Numbered from the stretch's first letter, positions 13,634 through 21,806 are shown. The stretch is 43,661 nt of DNA from Bacteroidota bacterium (GCA_018267055.1 JAFDZF010000168.1:1-43661), one strand, 5' to 3'. The notes: generated by a model from the sequence alone, not told the origin. Program-made: numbers and translations.

Positions 13634-15571
13634 ATGCGCCGATCGGTGCGGTTCCTCCTCGCGGCACTGGCGCTCACGCTCGAGCAATGCGCGGAGAACG
13701 AAGCCGGACCGGGCCTTGTCGGGAAAGACGTCTCCCCGATGTTCGACAGCACGCGCTACGCCGCCGTATCGGCCCGGCTGCGGGATTCGTTCGTGCTGCA
13801 CGACACGGCCTTTTGCGACAGTGTACTGCCTTTGTTCGACGACACCGCATTGGCGCGGATCCACCCCGGTCGCGTGGTGGATGGGTTCGTGAGCGACTTG
13901 ATCGGCCATGATGCGCCGCAACCGGACACGAGGAAGCGCTTCGATGAACTGGTCGTGTATTCAGGCGCAGCCGTCATGCGCAACTGGCGTGATTACGTGG
14001 AGGCCCGTGCGTTGCAGAACGCGGGTGCGCGTCAGCAGGCGATCGCGGCGTTCGAACCGCTGCTCGCGCGCTTCGAAGAGGACCATGACACGGTGGGCAT
14101 CGCTTCGGTGAGCAAGCGGATCGGAAGCCTGTACCTGGACCTAGGGGATCCGTCCCTCGCTGCCGTCCATTTGTTGCGGGCGCGTACCCTGGAGCCGCGC
14201 GTGGACCTGCGCAGTTCGATCACGGCCACGCTGGGGCGTTGCTATGCGCTCACGGGCAATGGCGATTCGGTGCGGTGGTGCGCGGCCCGGTTGCGCGAGG
14301 ATGCCGTCAACGCGCTCAATGTGGACCGGAGGGACGAACGCGCCACGGTGAACGCGCAGTGGCTGCTGCACCTGGCCATGCTGCTGGAGCCCGCGCGCGA
14401 CAGCTTGCACAAGGCCACGGCCCAAGCGTCCGCGCTGGATGCCCTGGTCGGGGACCACGACAGCCACGATGGCTTCCTCGTTGCCAGCGAGCCCGGCGCA
14501 CGCGTGGAGACCCTGGTCCTGCGGGCCAAGGCACTGCTGCGGCTGCGGCGGGTGCGCGAAGCGATCAGCGCGTTGGGACCGGCCGAGGAGGAGCTTGCGC
14601 GCTGCACCGAGTGCCTGCCGCAGCGCTTGGCCTACCTGTCGGTGCATGCGGACGCATTGGCCGACCTCGGGGACCTGCGCGGCGCATTGCACGTTCAGCA
14701 GGAACGGGCGGAAGTGCTCGCCTTGAACGAAGTGGGGCGCGAGCGCCTCGCCGTGGAACAGGCCCGTGCCAAGGCCCTGAGCATCGAACAGGAGGCTGAG
14801 GCCGACCGACGACTGGAACAGGAACGGGCCGGTGCGCGCCGCATGGACATCGAGCACCGCATGCAGCGCGTTCTCCTGATGGCGATGATCGGCTTCGTCA
14901 TCCTGTTCGCTGGTGTGCTGTTCGTTCAGGCGCGCGTTCGTCGCCGCATGCAATTGGAGCAACTGCGGGCCCGGTTGAGCCGCGACCTGCATGACGACAT
15001 CGGCAGCACCCTCAGCAGCATCAATATCCTGAGCGCCGTGGCGCGGCGCAAGGCCGAAGCGGGTGATGAGGCCGGTGCGGCGGCCTCGCTCACCGGGATC
15101 AGTGAGCGCACCCAACGCCTGATGCGGAACATGAGCGACATCGTATGGAGCGTGGATCCGGAACAGGACTCCATGGAGGACCTATTGGCCCGGATGCGCG
15201 AGTTCGGTGCCGCCGTCCTCGAGGCCAAGGGCATTTCCTTCCGTTTTGATGGGACCGGTGCGCTCCATGCAACGCTCCCTCCGCTGGTCAAGAGCGACCT
15301 CTACCTCATCTTCAAGGAAGCCGTGAACAATGCAGCGAAACATGCCCAGGCCACGGAAGTGACCGCTTCGTTCACGCACGGGAACAACCGGTTGCGGATG
15401 ACCATAGCCGATAATGGCAGGGGCCTGGACACGAGCGGTCCCGCATCCGGCATGATGGGAGGGAACGGCCTGCGCAACATGCATGCGCGCTCTGCGGAGA
15501 TGAAGGCCGATCTGCGCGTCAGGGGCACACCGGGACAGGGGACCACGATCGATCTGGTGGTCCCGTTGTAG
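13634..15571 (+). CDS. HisKA_3 sensor histidine kinase with periplasmic TPR-like sensor
   Basis: A 645-residue membrane histidine kinase from ATG 13634. A GTG at 13601, overlapping the regulator stop as GTGA, would add 11 residues. The signal-like N-terminus is MRRSVRFLLAALALTLEQC. Residues about 100-385 are helical with TPR-like character (RQQAIAAFEPLLARFEEDHD, LGDPSLAAVHLLRARTLEP), then a coiled coil. A single membrane helix follows (residues 412-433, MAMIGFVILFAGVLFVQAR). The kinase core has the HisKA_3 box SRDLHDDIGSTLSSI with His453, EAVNNAAKHAQ, DNGRGLD and GGNGLRNMHAR. This architecture is common in Bacteroidota and pairs with the NarL regulator directly upstream. The signal sensed is unknown. 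Confidence 0.9.
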   Translation: MRRSVRFLLAALALTLEQCAENEAGPGLVGKDVSPMFDSTRYAAVSARLRDSFVLHDTAFCDSVLPLFDDTALARIHPGRVVDGFVSDLIGHDAPQPDTRKRFDELVVYSGAAVMRNWRDYVEARALQNAGARQQAIAAFEPLLARFEEDHDTVGIASVSKRIGSLYLDLGDPSLAAVHLLRARTLEPRVDLRSSITATLGRCYALTGNGDSVRWCAARLREDAVNALNVDRRDERATVNAQWLLHLAMLLEPARDSLHKATAQASALDALVGDHDSHDGFLVASEPGARVETLVLRAKALLRLRRVREAISALGPAEEELARCTECLPQRLAYLSVHADALADLGDLRGALHVQQERAEVLALNEVGRERLAVEQARAKALSIEQEAEADRRLEQERAGARRMDIEHRMQRVLLMAMIGFVILFAGVLFVQARVRRRMQLEQLRARLSRDLHDDIGSTLSSINILSAVARRKAEAGDEAGAAASLTGISERTQRLMRNMSDIVWSVDPEQDSMEDLLARMREFGAAVLEAKGISFRFDGTGALHATLPPLVKSDLYLIFKEAVNNAAKHAQATEVTASFTHGNNRLRMTIADNGRGLDTSGPASGMMGGNGLRNMHARSAEMKADLRVRGTPGQGTTIDLVVPL

Positions 15572-15687
15572 CAGCCTGCTCAGGATCTCTTGCATGATGG
15601 GCCCCGAGACTATTTTCCGGGGAAGTCCTAGCGGAAAAGAGGCCGGGGGACGCCTGTGAAGGGATATTGAACAGGCTCTATGGATGT

Positions 15688-16122
15688 TCAGCGCGGCTTG
15701 CCGGAGAAGAGCTGCCACAGGGTGATGGCCAGCAAGCCCAGCACCAGGCAACGGATGAGAAGGCCATCGAAGTAGATGTCCAGACGCGGATGCCTGTATC
15801 GGAGCACCGACCCCACGAGCAGGGAGATCGCGCAGCCGATCGCACCGGCCACCAACAGCTGCGGGTTGTTCGGCCACCTCTGCAGGAAGGCCACGTGGCC
15901 GTACAACGTAACGCTCAACGAAGCGCCGCCCAACAAGGTCATCCAGAGGACCTGGTCGGTGGGCTTGGGCGCGGGCAGTGTGCGGAAACCGAACGGGAAG
16001 TAGAACAACGCCAGCCCGTTCCCTCCGAGAACAATGAGGGCGCTCGCCCACGGCCAATGCATGATCTTGAAGATGCAGCCGAGGATCACCGCGGCGGTCA
16101 TGGTGAGTTCGAAGGTTCTCAT
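15688..16122 (-). CDS. GldL-like membrane protein
   Basis: A 144-residue integral membrane protein with four hydrophobic segments. The opening TAAVILGCIFKIMHWPWASA closely resembles the N-terminal membrane hairpin of GldL, a component of the T9SS/gliding motor, where a similar KxxHWP motif occurs. The protein lacks the long cytoplasmic coil of GldL and is probably one of the GldL-related small proteins common in Bacteroidota, without a known role. The C-terminus (LWQLFSGKPR) is short. The start at 16122 precedes the first helix. Dyad copy B lies 220 bases upstream in the same reading direction. Confidence 0.65.
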   Translation of the reverse strand: MRTFELTMTAAVILGCIFKIMHWPWASALIVLGGNGLALFYFPFGFRTLPAPKPTDQVLWMTLLGGASLSVTLYGHVAFLQRWPNNPQLLVAGAIGCAISLLVGSVLRYRHPRLDIYFDGLLIRCLVLGLLAITLWQLFSGKPR

Positions 16123-16208
16123 GCAGAGGTGAAGGTCATGCTTTGCAACGGGTCATCGGCGGGGACGTGTGCGCGATCCGACGGCCCATGTCCATTGAGG
16201 ACGAACAT

Positions 16209-16249
16209 GCGATCGTGCGTTCAACCGCGGCGCGCTGTTGCACGATCGC
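16209..16249. repeat. 10-bp perfect inverted repeat
   Basis: Arms GCGATCGTGC (16209-16218) and GCACGATCGC (16240-16249) are separated by 21 bases. It may be a protein-binding site or an RNA hairpin. No T-run follows, so it is not a standard terminator. Confidence 0.6.
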
Positions 16250-16340
16250 TCGAACCGGAACGAGCTGCGCATCCGTTGGAACGTGCGAGGAGCCGTATGG
16301 TGTTCCGATGGTGCGAAGCAACCGCCATCGCGATGGACCC

Positions 16341-16363
16341 GGACCCCCATGTACGGGTGGTCC
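16341..16363 (-). promoter_or_regulatory. CACCC/ATGGGGG dyad, copy B
   Basis: An imperfect palindrome flanked by GGACC and GGTCC. On the minus strand it reads GGACCACCCGTACATGGGGG, then TCC, related to copy A in the same orientation. It lies upstream of the GldL-like gene. Confidence 0.45.
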
Positions 16364-16444
16364 CATGACCCGCCCGCACGATCATGGGGACATGGGTCGC
16401 GCCTCCACCATACGGTCGCCTGCTGCCGGGGCAAAGGCGGATCT

Positions 16445-16465
16445 CCCGATGCGTGATGCATCGGG
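16445..16465. repeat. 8-bp perfect hairpin
   Basis: Arms CCCGATGC (16445-16452) and GCATCGGG (16458-16465) surround the loop GTGAT. There is no T-run next to it on either strand. Role unknown. Confidence 0.5.
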
Positions 16466-16510
16466 GAAGGACACGGCGCTCGTGCGCACACCATCACTGT
16501 AGCATCGGCC

Positions 16511-16534
16511 GGACCCACCCCATCATGGGGTTCC
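16511..16534 (+). promoter_or_regulatory. CACCC/ATGGGG dyad, copy C
   Basis: Contains CCACCCCATCATGGGGTTC, with a perfect 13-base core CCCCATCATGGGG (16518-16530). Eighteen of 19 bases match copy D at 17001-17019. It lies about 57 bases before the ATG at 16590. Confidence 0.55.
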
Positions 16535-16589
16535 GCCAGGGAAGTGGCGGGGACAGGTTTGCATCGCCGCATTCCAAAAGCGGCCTCCC

Positions 16590-16973
16590 ATGGAACGCGT
16601 GCTGCTCCTTCTCGCCTTGTTGTCCGGCACGAAGGCATGCGGCCCCTGTCGGTCGTTGTGCGAGGCCCGCACCGATATGCACCGCACCGCCACGGGCGGG
16701 CATGGACGGCCCGAGGCCTCGCCGCCCTCCCGCATGGCTCGATACCCGGGCAAGGATGACGGCATCCTCACGGTACAGGTGGATCGGCGCAGCACGCGGG
16801 TCACCATCACCGTGCTGGATCCCGCGGGCAACTTCCTGCTGCGAAAGCGGGCGTGCCCCGCAGCGAACGGATGGGTGTGGATGGATCTGTCGCATCTGCT
16901 GGCCCCCGGTGCCTACTTCGTGCGCTGCGATGACGGCTTGACGATCACCGGCCACCGGTTGGTCGTTCCGTGA
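16590..16973 (+). CDS. tiny secreted protein with T9SS type-A-like tail
   Basis: A 127-residue protein. Residues 1-16 (MERVLLLLALLSGTKA) look like a signal peptide, ending before CGPC. Residues about 55-127 resemble a T9SS type-A sorting domain (Por_Secre_tail): strands GILTVQVDRRSTRVTITVLD, a turn PAGNFLLRKR, then WVWMDLSHLLAPGAYFVRCD and a final strand THRLVVP-like ITGHRLVVP. If correct, nearly the whole mature protein is a sorting tail with a short cysteine-bearing leader (CGPCRSLCEAR), so any cargo must be very small. The start follows dyad copy C. The closeness to the sorting-domain family is judged by eye. Confidence 0.55.
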   Translation: MERVLLLLALLSGTKACGPCRSLCEARTDMHRTATGGHGRPEASPPSRMARYPGKDDGILTVQVDRRSTRVTITVLDPAGNFLLRKRACPAANGWVWMDLSHLLAPGAYFVRCDDGLTITGHRLVVP

Positions 16974-17000
16974 GCGGCGGTACAAGCCGGTCCGCGTGAC

Positions 17001-17019
17001 CCACCCCTTCATGGGGTTC
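17001..17019 (+). promoter_or_regulatory. CACCC/ATGGGG dyad, copy D
   Basis: CCACCCCTTCATGGGGTTC differs from copy C at one position of 19. It lies about 107 bases before the ATG at 17126. A second GC dyad (CCCCTGGGG) follows within ten bases. Confidence 0.55.
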
Positions 17020-17125
17020 TTTTCCCCTGGGGTCCTGCGGAGGTTTGTAACGGCGTTCCGGGAGCACCGGCCGAAAGGGACGACAGGAGGCCGGGGACCA
17101 TCAATGCGCCCTGCACATGTGGAAC

Positions 17126-17683
17126 ATGCACAGCACCCTCGTCATGAACGTGATCCTGGCCACCGCGCTGAGCGCGCAAGCACAAACGGCCCTCCGGCCC
17201 GAACGGAACTGGTTCGCCGCCCACCGGAAGTGCCTGGGCATGCAGGCCGACCCCGGGTGGATCATGGACCTCGAGACCGAGGACATGGAGGTCTTCCTCA
17301 CGCCCGATGATGCCCTGGTGATCCTCGATCCCGCTCCCATCCGGTATGCAGGGAACGCGACCGCCTGCTTGCGGAAAAGCATCCAGGCCACGGTCGGCAC
17401 CCGGCTCGCGCTGGTATGCGATGTCCGACACGTCGATGATTCGACGCTGTACGGTGCCTATCAGGGCGAGCTCAGCGGCACGGCCGTGTCCGTGGAGCAG
17501 TACCTGCGCGAACGGAACGGCGTGGCGCTCGCATTGGTCATCGTGGTCACGCGCATCCACGGGTCGGAACCCATCGTGCGCCACAAGCACGCCGGCAGCG
17601 CCCTGGCCTTGCTAGAGAGCATCCATGGCCCCCGTGTGCCGCAGGAGAGCGATCCCGGAAGTGTCCGTGCAACGGGCCGGTGA
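17126..17683 (+). CDS. hypothetical secreted protein
   Basis: A 185-residue protein with a signal peptide (MHSTLVMNVILATALSAQAQ) and a mature domain that I do not recognise. Three cysteines are spread through it (HRKCLGM, TACLRKS, LVCDVRH). Strand-like segments include DDALVILDPAPIRYAG and GVALALVIVVTRIHG. ATG 17126 is preferred because it starts the signal peptide; 17117 and 17144 are alternatives. It lies downstream of dyad copy D and may belong to the same regulon as its upstream neighbour. It ends 16 bases from the convergent menB. Confidence 0.55.
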   Translation: MHSTLVMNVILATALSAQAQTALRPERNWFAAHRKCLGMQADPGWIMDLETEDMEVFLTPDDALVILDPAPIRYAGNATACLRKSIQATVGTRLALVCDVRHVDDSTLYGAYQGELSGTAVSVEQYLRERNGVALALVIVVTRIHGSEPIVRHKHAGSALALLESIHGPRVPQESDPGSVRATGR

Positions 17684-17699
17684 GGATGCGCCCTTGCGC

Positions 17700-18521
17700 T
17701 TATGGGAACTTGGGGAACTTCTGGAAGTCCGGCGTGCGTTTTTCCAGGAAGGCGTTCCGTCCTTCCTGCGCCTCGTCCATCAGGTAGTACATCAGCGTGG
17801 CGTCGCCGGCGAACTCCATCAGGCCGCGCTGGCCGTCGAGCTCGGCGTTGAGGCCGCGCTTGATCATGCGGAGGGCGAGGGGGCTGCGCTGCATCATGAT
17901 GCGGCACCATTCCACGGTGGTGTCCTCCAGCTCGGCCAGCGGCACCACCTTGTTCACCATGCCCATGTCCAATGCCTCCTGGGCCGAGTATTGGAGGCAG
18001 AGGAACCAGATCTCGCGGGCCTTCTTCTGGCCCACGTGCCGCGCCAGGTAGTTGCTGCCGAAGCCCGCGTCGAAGCTGCCCACCTTGGGGCCGGTCTGCC
18101 CGAAGCGCGCATGGTCCGCGGCGATGGTGAGGTCGCACACCACGTGCAGCACGTGGCCGCCGCCGATGGCGTAGCCGTTCACCATGGCCACCACGGGCTT
18201 GGGCAGCTCGCGGATGCGCTTGTGGAGGTCCAGCACGTTCAGGCGCGGCACGCCGTCGCTGCCGATGTAGCCGCCGCGGCCCTTCACGTTCTGGTCGCCG
18301 CCGCTGCAGAAGGCCTTGTCGCCTGCACCGGTGAGCACCACTACGCCGATCGAGGGATCCTCGCGCGCGATGTCCATCGCGTCGATCATCTCCTTGTTCG
18401 TCTCGGGGCGGAACGCGTTGTAGACCTCCGGCCGGTCGATTGTGATCTTGGCGATGCCTTCGAAGGACTCGAACCGGATGTCGGTGTAGGGCTTGATGGT
18501 CTTCCAGGCGCGGGTGCTCAT
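17700..18521 (-). CDS. menB: 1,4-dihydroxy-2-naphthoyl-CoA synthase (MenB)
   Basis: A 273-residue crotonase-fold enzyme that closes the second ring of the naphthoquinone by converting o-succinylbenzoyl-CoA to DHNA-CoA. The family features are present: [20 protein letters not shown] near residue 64, the oxyanion-hole glycine run [20 protein letters not shown] near residue 115, [20 protein letters not shown] near residue 141, and the C-terminal [17 protein letters not shown] typical of MenB. Length matches MenB (270-285). It is the last gene of the menI-like/menF/menD/menB operon, 9 bases after menD. Confidence 0.95.
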   Translation of the reverse strand: MSTRAWKTIKPYTDIRFESFEGIAKITIDRPEVYNAFRPETNKEMIDAMDIAREDPSIGVVVLTGAGDKAFCSGGDQNVKGRGGYIGSDGVPRLNVLDLHKRIRELPKPVVAMVNGYAIGGGHVLHVVCDLTIAADHARFGQTGPKVGSFDAGFGSNYLARHVGQKKAREIWFLCLQYSAQEALDMGMVNKVVPLAELEDTTVEWCRIMMQRSPLALRMIKRGLNAELDGQRGLMEFAGDATLMYYLMDEAQEGRNAFLEKRTPDFQKFPKFP

Positions 18522-18530
18522 GGTCGTATG

Positions 18531-20258
18531 TCACGCCGGGCTGGACCCGGCGTCGCGAAGATGGATGAAGTAGTCGCGCAGCACGCGCGGGGAAAGCTGG
18601 GCGTCGGTGGTGATGTGCAGGACCGCGGGCCGGTCGTGCGGGGCGTACAGCGCGGTGAGCCCGGCGTCGAGCGAGGCCGCGTCGTCCGCGGCGTAGTAGG
18701 CCAGGCCGTAGCTCTTCACCAGTGCGGCGATGTCGCGCGTGTGCGGGCTCTCGAACCACGGCAGCAGCCCGGCGTCCTTGTCGGGCCCTTCGATGAAGCG
18801 GAAGATGTTGCCGCCGCCGTTGTCGATCACGATCACGCGCAGGTGCGGGGAGAGGTGGCCGTTCCAGAAGGCATTGCTGTCGTAGCAGAAGGCCACGTCG
18901 CCGGTGAGGAGGGTGGTGGTGCGCTGCGTGGCGAAGGCGGCGCCCACGGCGGTGCTGGTGCAGCCGTCGATACCGCTGGTGCCGCGGTTGCTGAAGAAGA
19001 GCTGGCGGCGCGTGCGGTCGAAGAGCTGGGCATAGCGCGCGGGCGTGCTGTTGGCCAGGTGCACCTCGCTCTCCTCGGGGATGCGCGCGAGCACCGTGCG
19101 GAAGACGGTGAGGTCGCAGAAGGGCGCGTGGTCCACGAAATGGTGATGTGCGCTGCGGGCCTGCTCATCGAGCAGCTTCCAGCCGTCGCGGTAGGTGCTC
19201 TCGTTGGGCCGTACCCCGGCGCTCACCTGCGCGAAGAACACCTCAGGGCCCACGGCGATGTCGTGCGTGAGGCTCTGGTAGGTGTCGAAGTGCCGCTGGC
19301 CGACGTCGATGTTCCAGTGCTGCGCGGGCTTCCACTGCCGCAGCAGCGTCTTCACGCGTTTGCTCACCACCGCACCGCCGAAGGTGATCAGCAGGTCGGG
19401 CCGCAGCGCCTCGGTGTTCCTTTCGCCCACCGCCTCGATCACGCGGTCGATGCAGGTGATGAAGGCGGGCTCGTCGAGGTTGCTCGTGGCCTCGGTGTGC
19501 ACGGTGACCTGCGGCAGGGCCGCGAGCTGCAGCAATTGCTGGCGCAGCCCCGCGCTCCAGACGCCCTGCCCGGCGAGCACCATCACCTTCCTGCAGGCCG
19601 AGAGCTGCGCGATGAGCCAGCGTGCATGGTCCGGCAGGATGAACGGTTCGGTCATCACCTGCGCGATGACGCGCGAAGGGGCGGGATGCGCGTCGGCGGT
19701 GCCGTACAGCGGCTCGGAGAAGGGGACGTTCACGTGCACGGGCCCGGGCACGGGCAGCAGCGTGGCGTCGATGGCCTCGTTGATCAGGCGGCCGCCATGC
19801 CAGCGCGCGAGGTCGTCGCCCAGCAGGCGCGGCAGCTGCACGCTGCGCTTCATGTGCAGGGCGAGCACGCCCTGCTGGCGGATGGCCTGTCCTTCGCCCT
19901 GGTCCACCCATTCCTCGGGGCGGTCGGCGGTGATCACCAGCAGGGGGATGCGTTGGTAGAAGGCCTCCGCGATCGCCGGGCCGTAGTTGAGCACCGCACT
20001 GCCGCTGGTGCAGACGAGGGCCACCGGTCCGTGCAGTTGCTGCGCCAGGCCCAGCGCGAAGAAGGCCGCGCTCCGTTCGTCGATCACCTGCAGGCACCGC
20101 ACGCCGGGCTGCCGGTTGAAGGCGATCACGAGGGGGGCGCTGCGCGATCCCGGGCTGATCACCACGTTCCGCACGCCCTTCGCGGCACTGAGGCGGGCGA
20201 GCTCGGCGGCGGCGAAATGATCGGTGGTGGGCATCTGCGCTGGACGGAACGGCGGCAT
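18531..20258 (-). CDS. menD: SEPHCHC synthase (MenD)
   Basis: A 575-residue thiamine-diphosphate enzyme that joins 2-oxoglutarate to isochorismate. The N-terminal Pyr domain has VRNVVISPGSRSAPLVIAFN and the ThDP-activating glutamate region in RCLQVIDERSAAFFALGLAQ, with PVALVCTSGSAVLNYGPAIA. The C-terminal PP domain carries GTSGIDGCTSTAVGAAF and the cofactor/Mg motif TTLLTGDVAFCYDSNAFWNG with the downstream IVIDNGGGNIFRFIEG. Start at 20258 (MPPFRPAQMPTTDHF) or eight codons later at 20234; the latter is closer to the usual MenD start. A TATCTTCG element at 20271-20278 may give an internal promoter. Confidence 0.95.
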   Translation of the reverse strand: MPPFRPAQMPTTDHFAAAELARLSAAKGVRNVVISPGSRSAPLVIAFNRQPGVRCLQVIDERSAAFFALGLAQQLHGPVALVCTSGSAVLNYGPAIAEAFYQRIPLLVITADRPEEWVDQGEGQAIRQQGVLALHMKRSVQLPRLLGDDLARWHGGRLINEAIDATLLPVPGPVHVNVPFSEPLYGTADAHPAPSRVIAQVMTEPFILPDHARWLIAQLSACRKVMVLAGQGVWSAGLRQQLLQLAALPQVTVHTEATSNLDEPAFITCIDRVIEAVGERNTEALRPDLLITFGGAVVSKRVKTLLRQWKPAQHWNIDVGQRHFDTYQSLTHDIAVGPEVFFAQVSAGVRPNESTYRDGWKLLDEQARSAHHHFVDHAPFCDLTVFRTVLARIPEESEVHLANSTPARYAQLFDRTRRQLFFSNRGTSGIDGCTSTAVGAAFATQRTTTLLTGDVAFCYDSNAFWNGHLSPHLRVIVIDNGGGNIFRFIEGPDKDAGLLPWFESPHTRDIAALVKSYGLAYYAADDAASLDAGLTALYAPHDRPAVLHITTDAQLSPRVLRDYFIHLRDAGSSPA

Positions 20259-20286
20259 GGCCGCGGGCGGCGAAGATATCGGGACC

Positions 20287-21384
20287 CTACGAGGCCTCCA
20301 TCAGCCGCAGCCACATGGCCGCCTTGTGCCCGGTCTCGGCCCATTCCGCCTCGGGGTCGCTGCCCGCGGTGATGCCGGCCCCGACGAAGAGCTGGGCTTC
20401 GCCGTCCTGCTGGCGCAGGCAGCGGATGTTGACGAACAGCTCGGTGGGCCCATCGGCGTTCCAGGGCCCCCAGAAGCCGCTGTAGAGCGCGCGGTCGTGG
20501 CGCTCGGTGCGGCGGATGAGGTCGCGCGCGGCGGCGGTGGGCGTGCCGCAGATGGCCGGCGTGGGATGCAGCGCGAGCACCAGCTCGCCAAGGGTGCGCT
20601 CGCCGAGGTCGCCTTCCACGGCCGTGCGCAAGTGCGCCACCGGGCCGGCCTGGAGCACTTCGGGGCCCCGGGCCACCACGTCCCGCACGTCCAGCTGGAC
20701 GAAGGTGTCCAGCACGTGCCGGGTCACCAGCATCTGCTCTTCGCGCTCCTTGGCGCCCCATTCCGAGGCGCGCGCATGGGCGACGTCGGCGGCCATGGTC
20801 CCGGCGATGGCGTCCACGCGCACGTGGTCCTCCGCCTCCTGGATGAGCCGTTCCGGCGAGGCGCCCAGCCAGGTGCCGTGGTCGGGGGTATGCACGAGCG
20901 CCACGAACGCGTGCGGATGGTCGGTCAGGGCACGGAGGAACAGCTCCGGCAGGCGCTGCCTGTCGCAAGGGGTGTGCAGCGTGCGCGAGAGCACCACCTT
21001 GGCGAGGGTCTGTCGGGTGAACGCCGTATGGGCCGTGGCCACGTTGCCCAGGAATTCCGCCTCCGTGGTGGGGGCGGGGAACACCTGGGCCGTGCCGTCC
21101 ATGCCCGCGCAGCCGGCCAGGTGGCCGATGTCGGGGGCGATCTCGCCGAAGAGCAGCTCGACGTCCGACCGGATGAACGGCACCCGCTCGCCATCGAGGT
21201 CGAACGGGGCGAGGAGGAAGACCTGGTTCAGCTCGAGCAGCCAGGCGCCGGACACCGTCTCCAGCTCGGGCGTGCGCTGGGCCCAGAGCTGTGGGGCCTG
21301 GCCCGGCACGCGGAAGGCGGCGAACGTGAGCCCGCGTTCGAGGCAGGTGCGGAGGGCCTCGGTCAGTGCTGTCGCCGTGCTCAT
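20287..21384 (-). CDS. menF: isochorismate synthase (MenF)
   Basis: A 365-residue chorismate-utilising enzyme that converts chorismate to isochorismate, the entry step of the pathway. The family core is visible: TLAKVVLSRTLHTP, then FVALVHTPDHGTWLGASPER, the AIAGT-type motif VRVDAIAGTMAADVAHARAS near residue 205, LHPTPAICGTPTAAARDLIR near residue 278, SGFWGPWN, and the C-terminal FVGAGITAGSDPEAEWAET with its Mg-binding glutamates. The start at 21384 (MSTATALTEALRTCLE) overlaps the stop of the thioesterase gene by 4 bases. In bacteria with one such enzyme it serves menaquinone rather than siderophore synthesis; the operon supports that. Confidence 0.93.
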   Translation of the reverse strand: MSTATALTEALRTCLERGLTFAAFRVPGQAPQLWAQRTPELETVSGAWLLELNQVFLLAPFDLDGERVPFIRSDVELLFGEIAPDIGHLAGCAGMDGTAQVFPAPTTEAEFLGNVATAHTAFTRQTLAKVVLSRTLHTPCDRQRLPELFLRALTDHPHAFVALVHTPDHGTWLGASPERLIQEAEDHVRVDAIAGTMAADVAHARASEWGAKEREEQMLVTRHVLDTFVQLDVRDVVARGPEVLQAGPVAHLRTAVEGDLGERTLGELVLALHPTPAICGTPTAAARDLIRRTERHDRALYSGFWGPWNADGPTELFVNIRCLRQQDGEAQLFVGAGITAGSDPEAEWAETGHKAAMWLRLMEAS

Positions 21385-21800
21385 GTGCGCTTGGTGATCA
21401 CCACGTTCGTCAGGCGGCATACGGCCACCAGCTCGCCGGCCTCGTTGTGCACCTGGATGTCCCACACGTGGGTGGTCCGTCCCTGATGGAGCAGGCGGCC
21501 GGTGGCGGTGACCATGCCGGAACGAACGCCTTTGAGGTGGTTCGCGTTCACTTCGATGCCCACCACGGCCTGCGTGGCCGCGTCCACGAGCATCGCCGAG
21601 CCCATGCTGCCGAGGGTCTCCGCCAGGGCGGCGGTGGCCCCGCCGTGCAGCAGGCCCATCGGCTGGTGGGTGCGCTGGTCCACCGGCATGGTGGCGGCGA
21701 AGGTGCCGGGCGCGCTGGCGATGTATTCGATGCCCAGCACTTCCACCAGCGTGCCTGGGCGCAGCCGGTTGGCGTAGGCGATCTGTTCGGCGCTGAACAT
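21381..21800 (-). CDS. hotdog thioesterase, probable DHNA-CoA thioesterase
   Basis: A 139-residue hotdog-fold thioesterase of the PaaI/4HBT group. It begins MFSAEQIAYANRLRPGTLVE, and carries the catalytic loop HQPMGLLHGGATAALAETLG near residue 60, whose HGG and following glutamate are the active-site pattern. VVGIEVNANHLKGVRSGMVT and the final strand AVCRLTNVVI complete the fold. As first gene of menF-menD-menB it most likely hydrolyses DHNA-CoA to DHNA (MenI function), by context. The start at 21800 is six bases after a -7 element (21807-21814), suggesting a nearly leaderless mRNA; upstream in-frame ATGs run into the OmpR gene and are rejected. Confidence 0.88.
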   Translation of the reverse strand: MFSAEQIAYANRLRPGTLVEVLGIEYIASAPGTFAATMPVDQRTHQPMGLLHGGATAALAETLGSMGSAMLVDAATQAVVGIEVNANHLKGVRSGMVTATGRLLHQGRTTHVWDIQVHNEAGELVAVCRLTNVVITKRT

Positions 21801-21806
21801 GCGGGC

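Larger units (their letters stand above)
16123..16589. other. 467-bp non-coding region with dyads
   Basis: No credible protein gene is seen. The region holds a 10-base perfect inverted repeat (16209-16249), an 8-base hairpin (16445-16465), and copies B and C of the CACCC/ATGGGG dyad. It separates the minus-strand GldL-like gene from plus-strand small secreted proteins, so it should carry divergent promoters, but no TAnnTTTG element stands out. Confidence 0.5.

Noticed and set aside
15613-15638. TTTTCCG/CGGAAAA inverted repeat between the histidine kinase and GldL-like genes
   Set aside because: The 7-base arms are perfect, but no T-run follows, so I do not call it a terminator; it may still stop transcription from both sides.
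17625-20372. Long open frame on the plus strand (915 codons) opposite menB and menD
   Set aside because: It is the antisense shadow of two clear menaquinone genes; composition is Val/Ala/His-rich with no motif.
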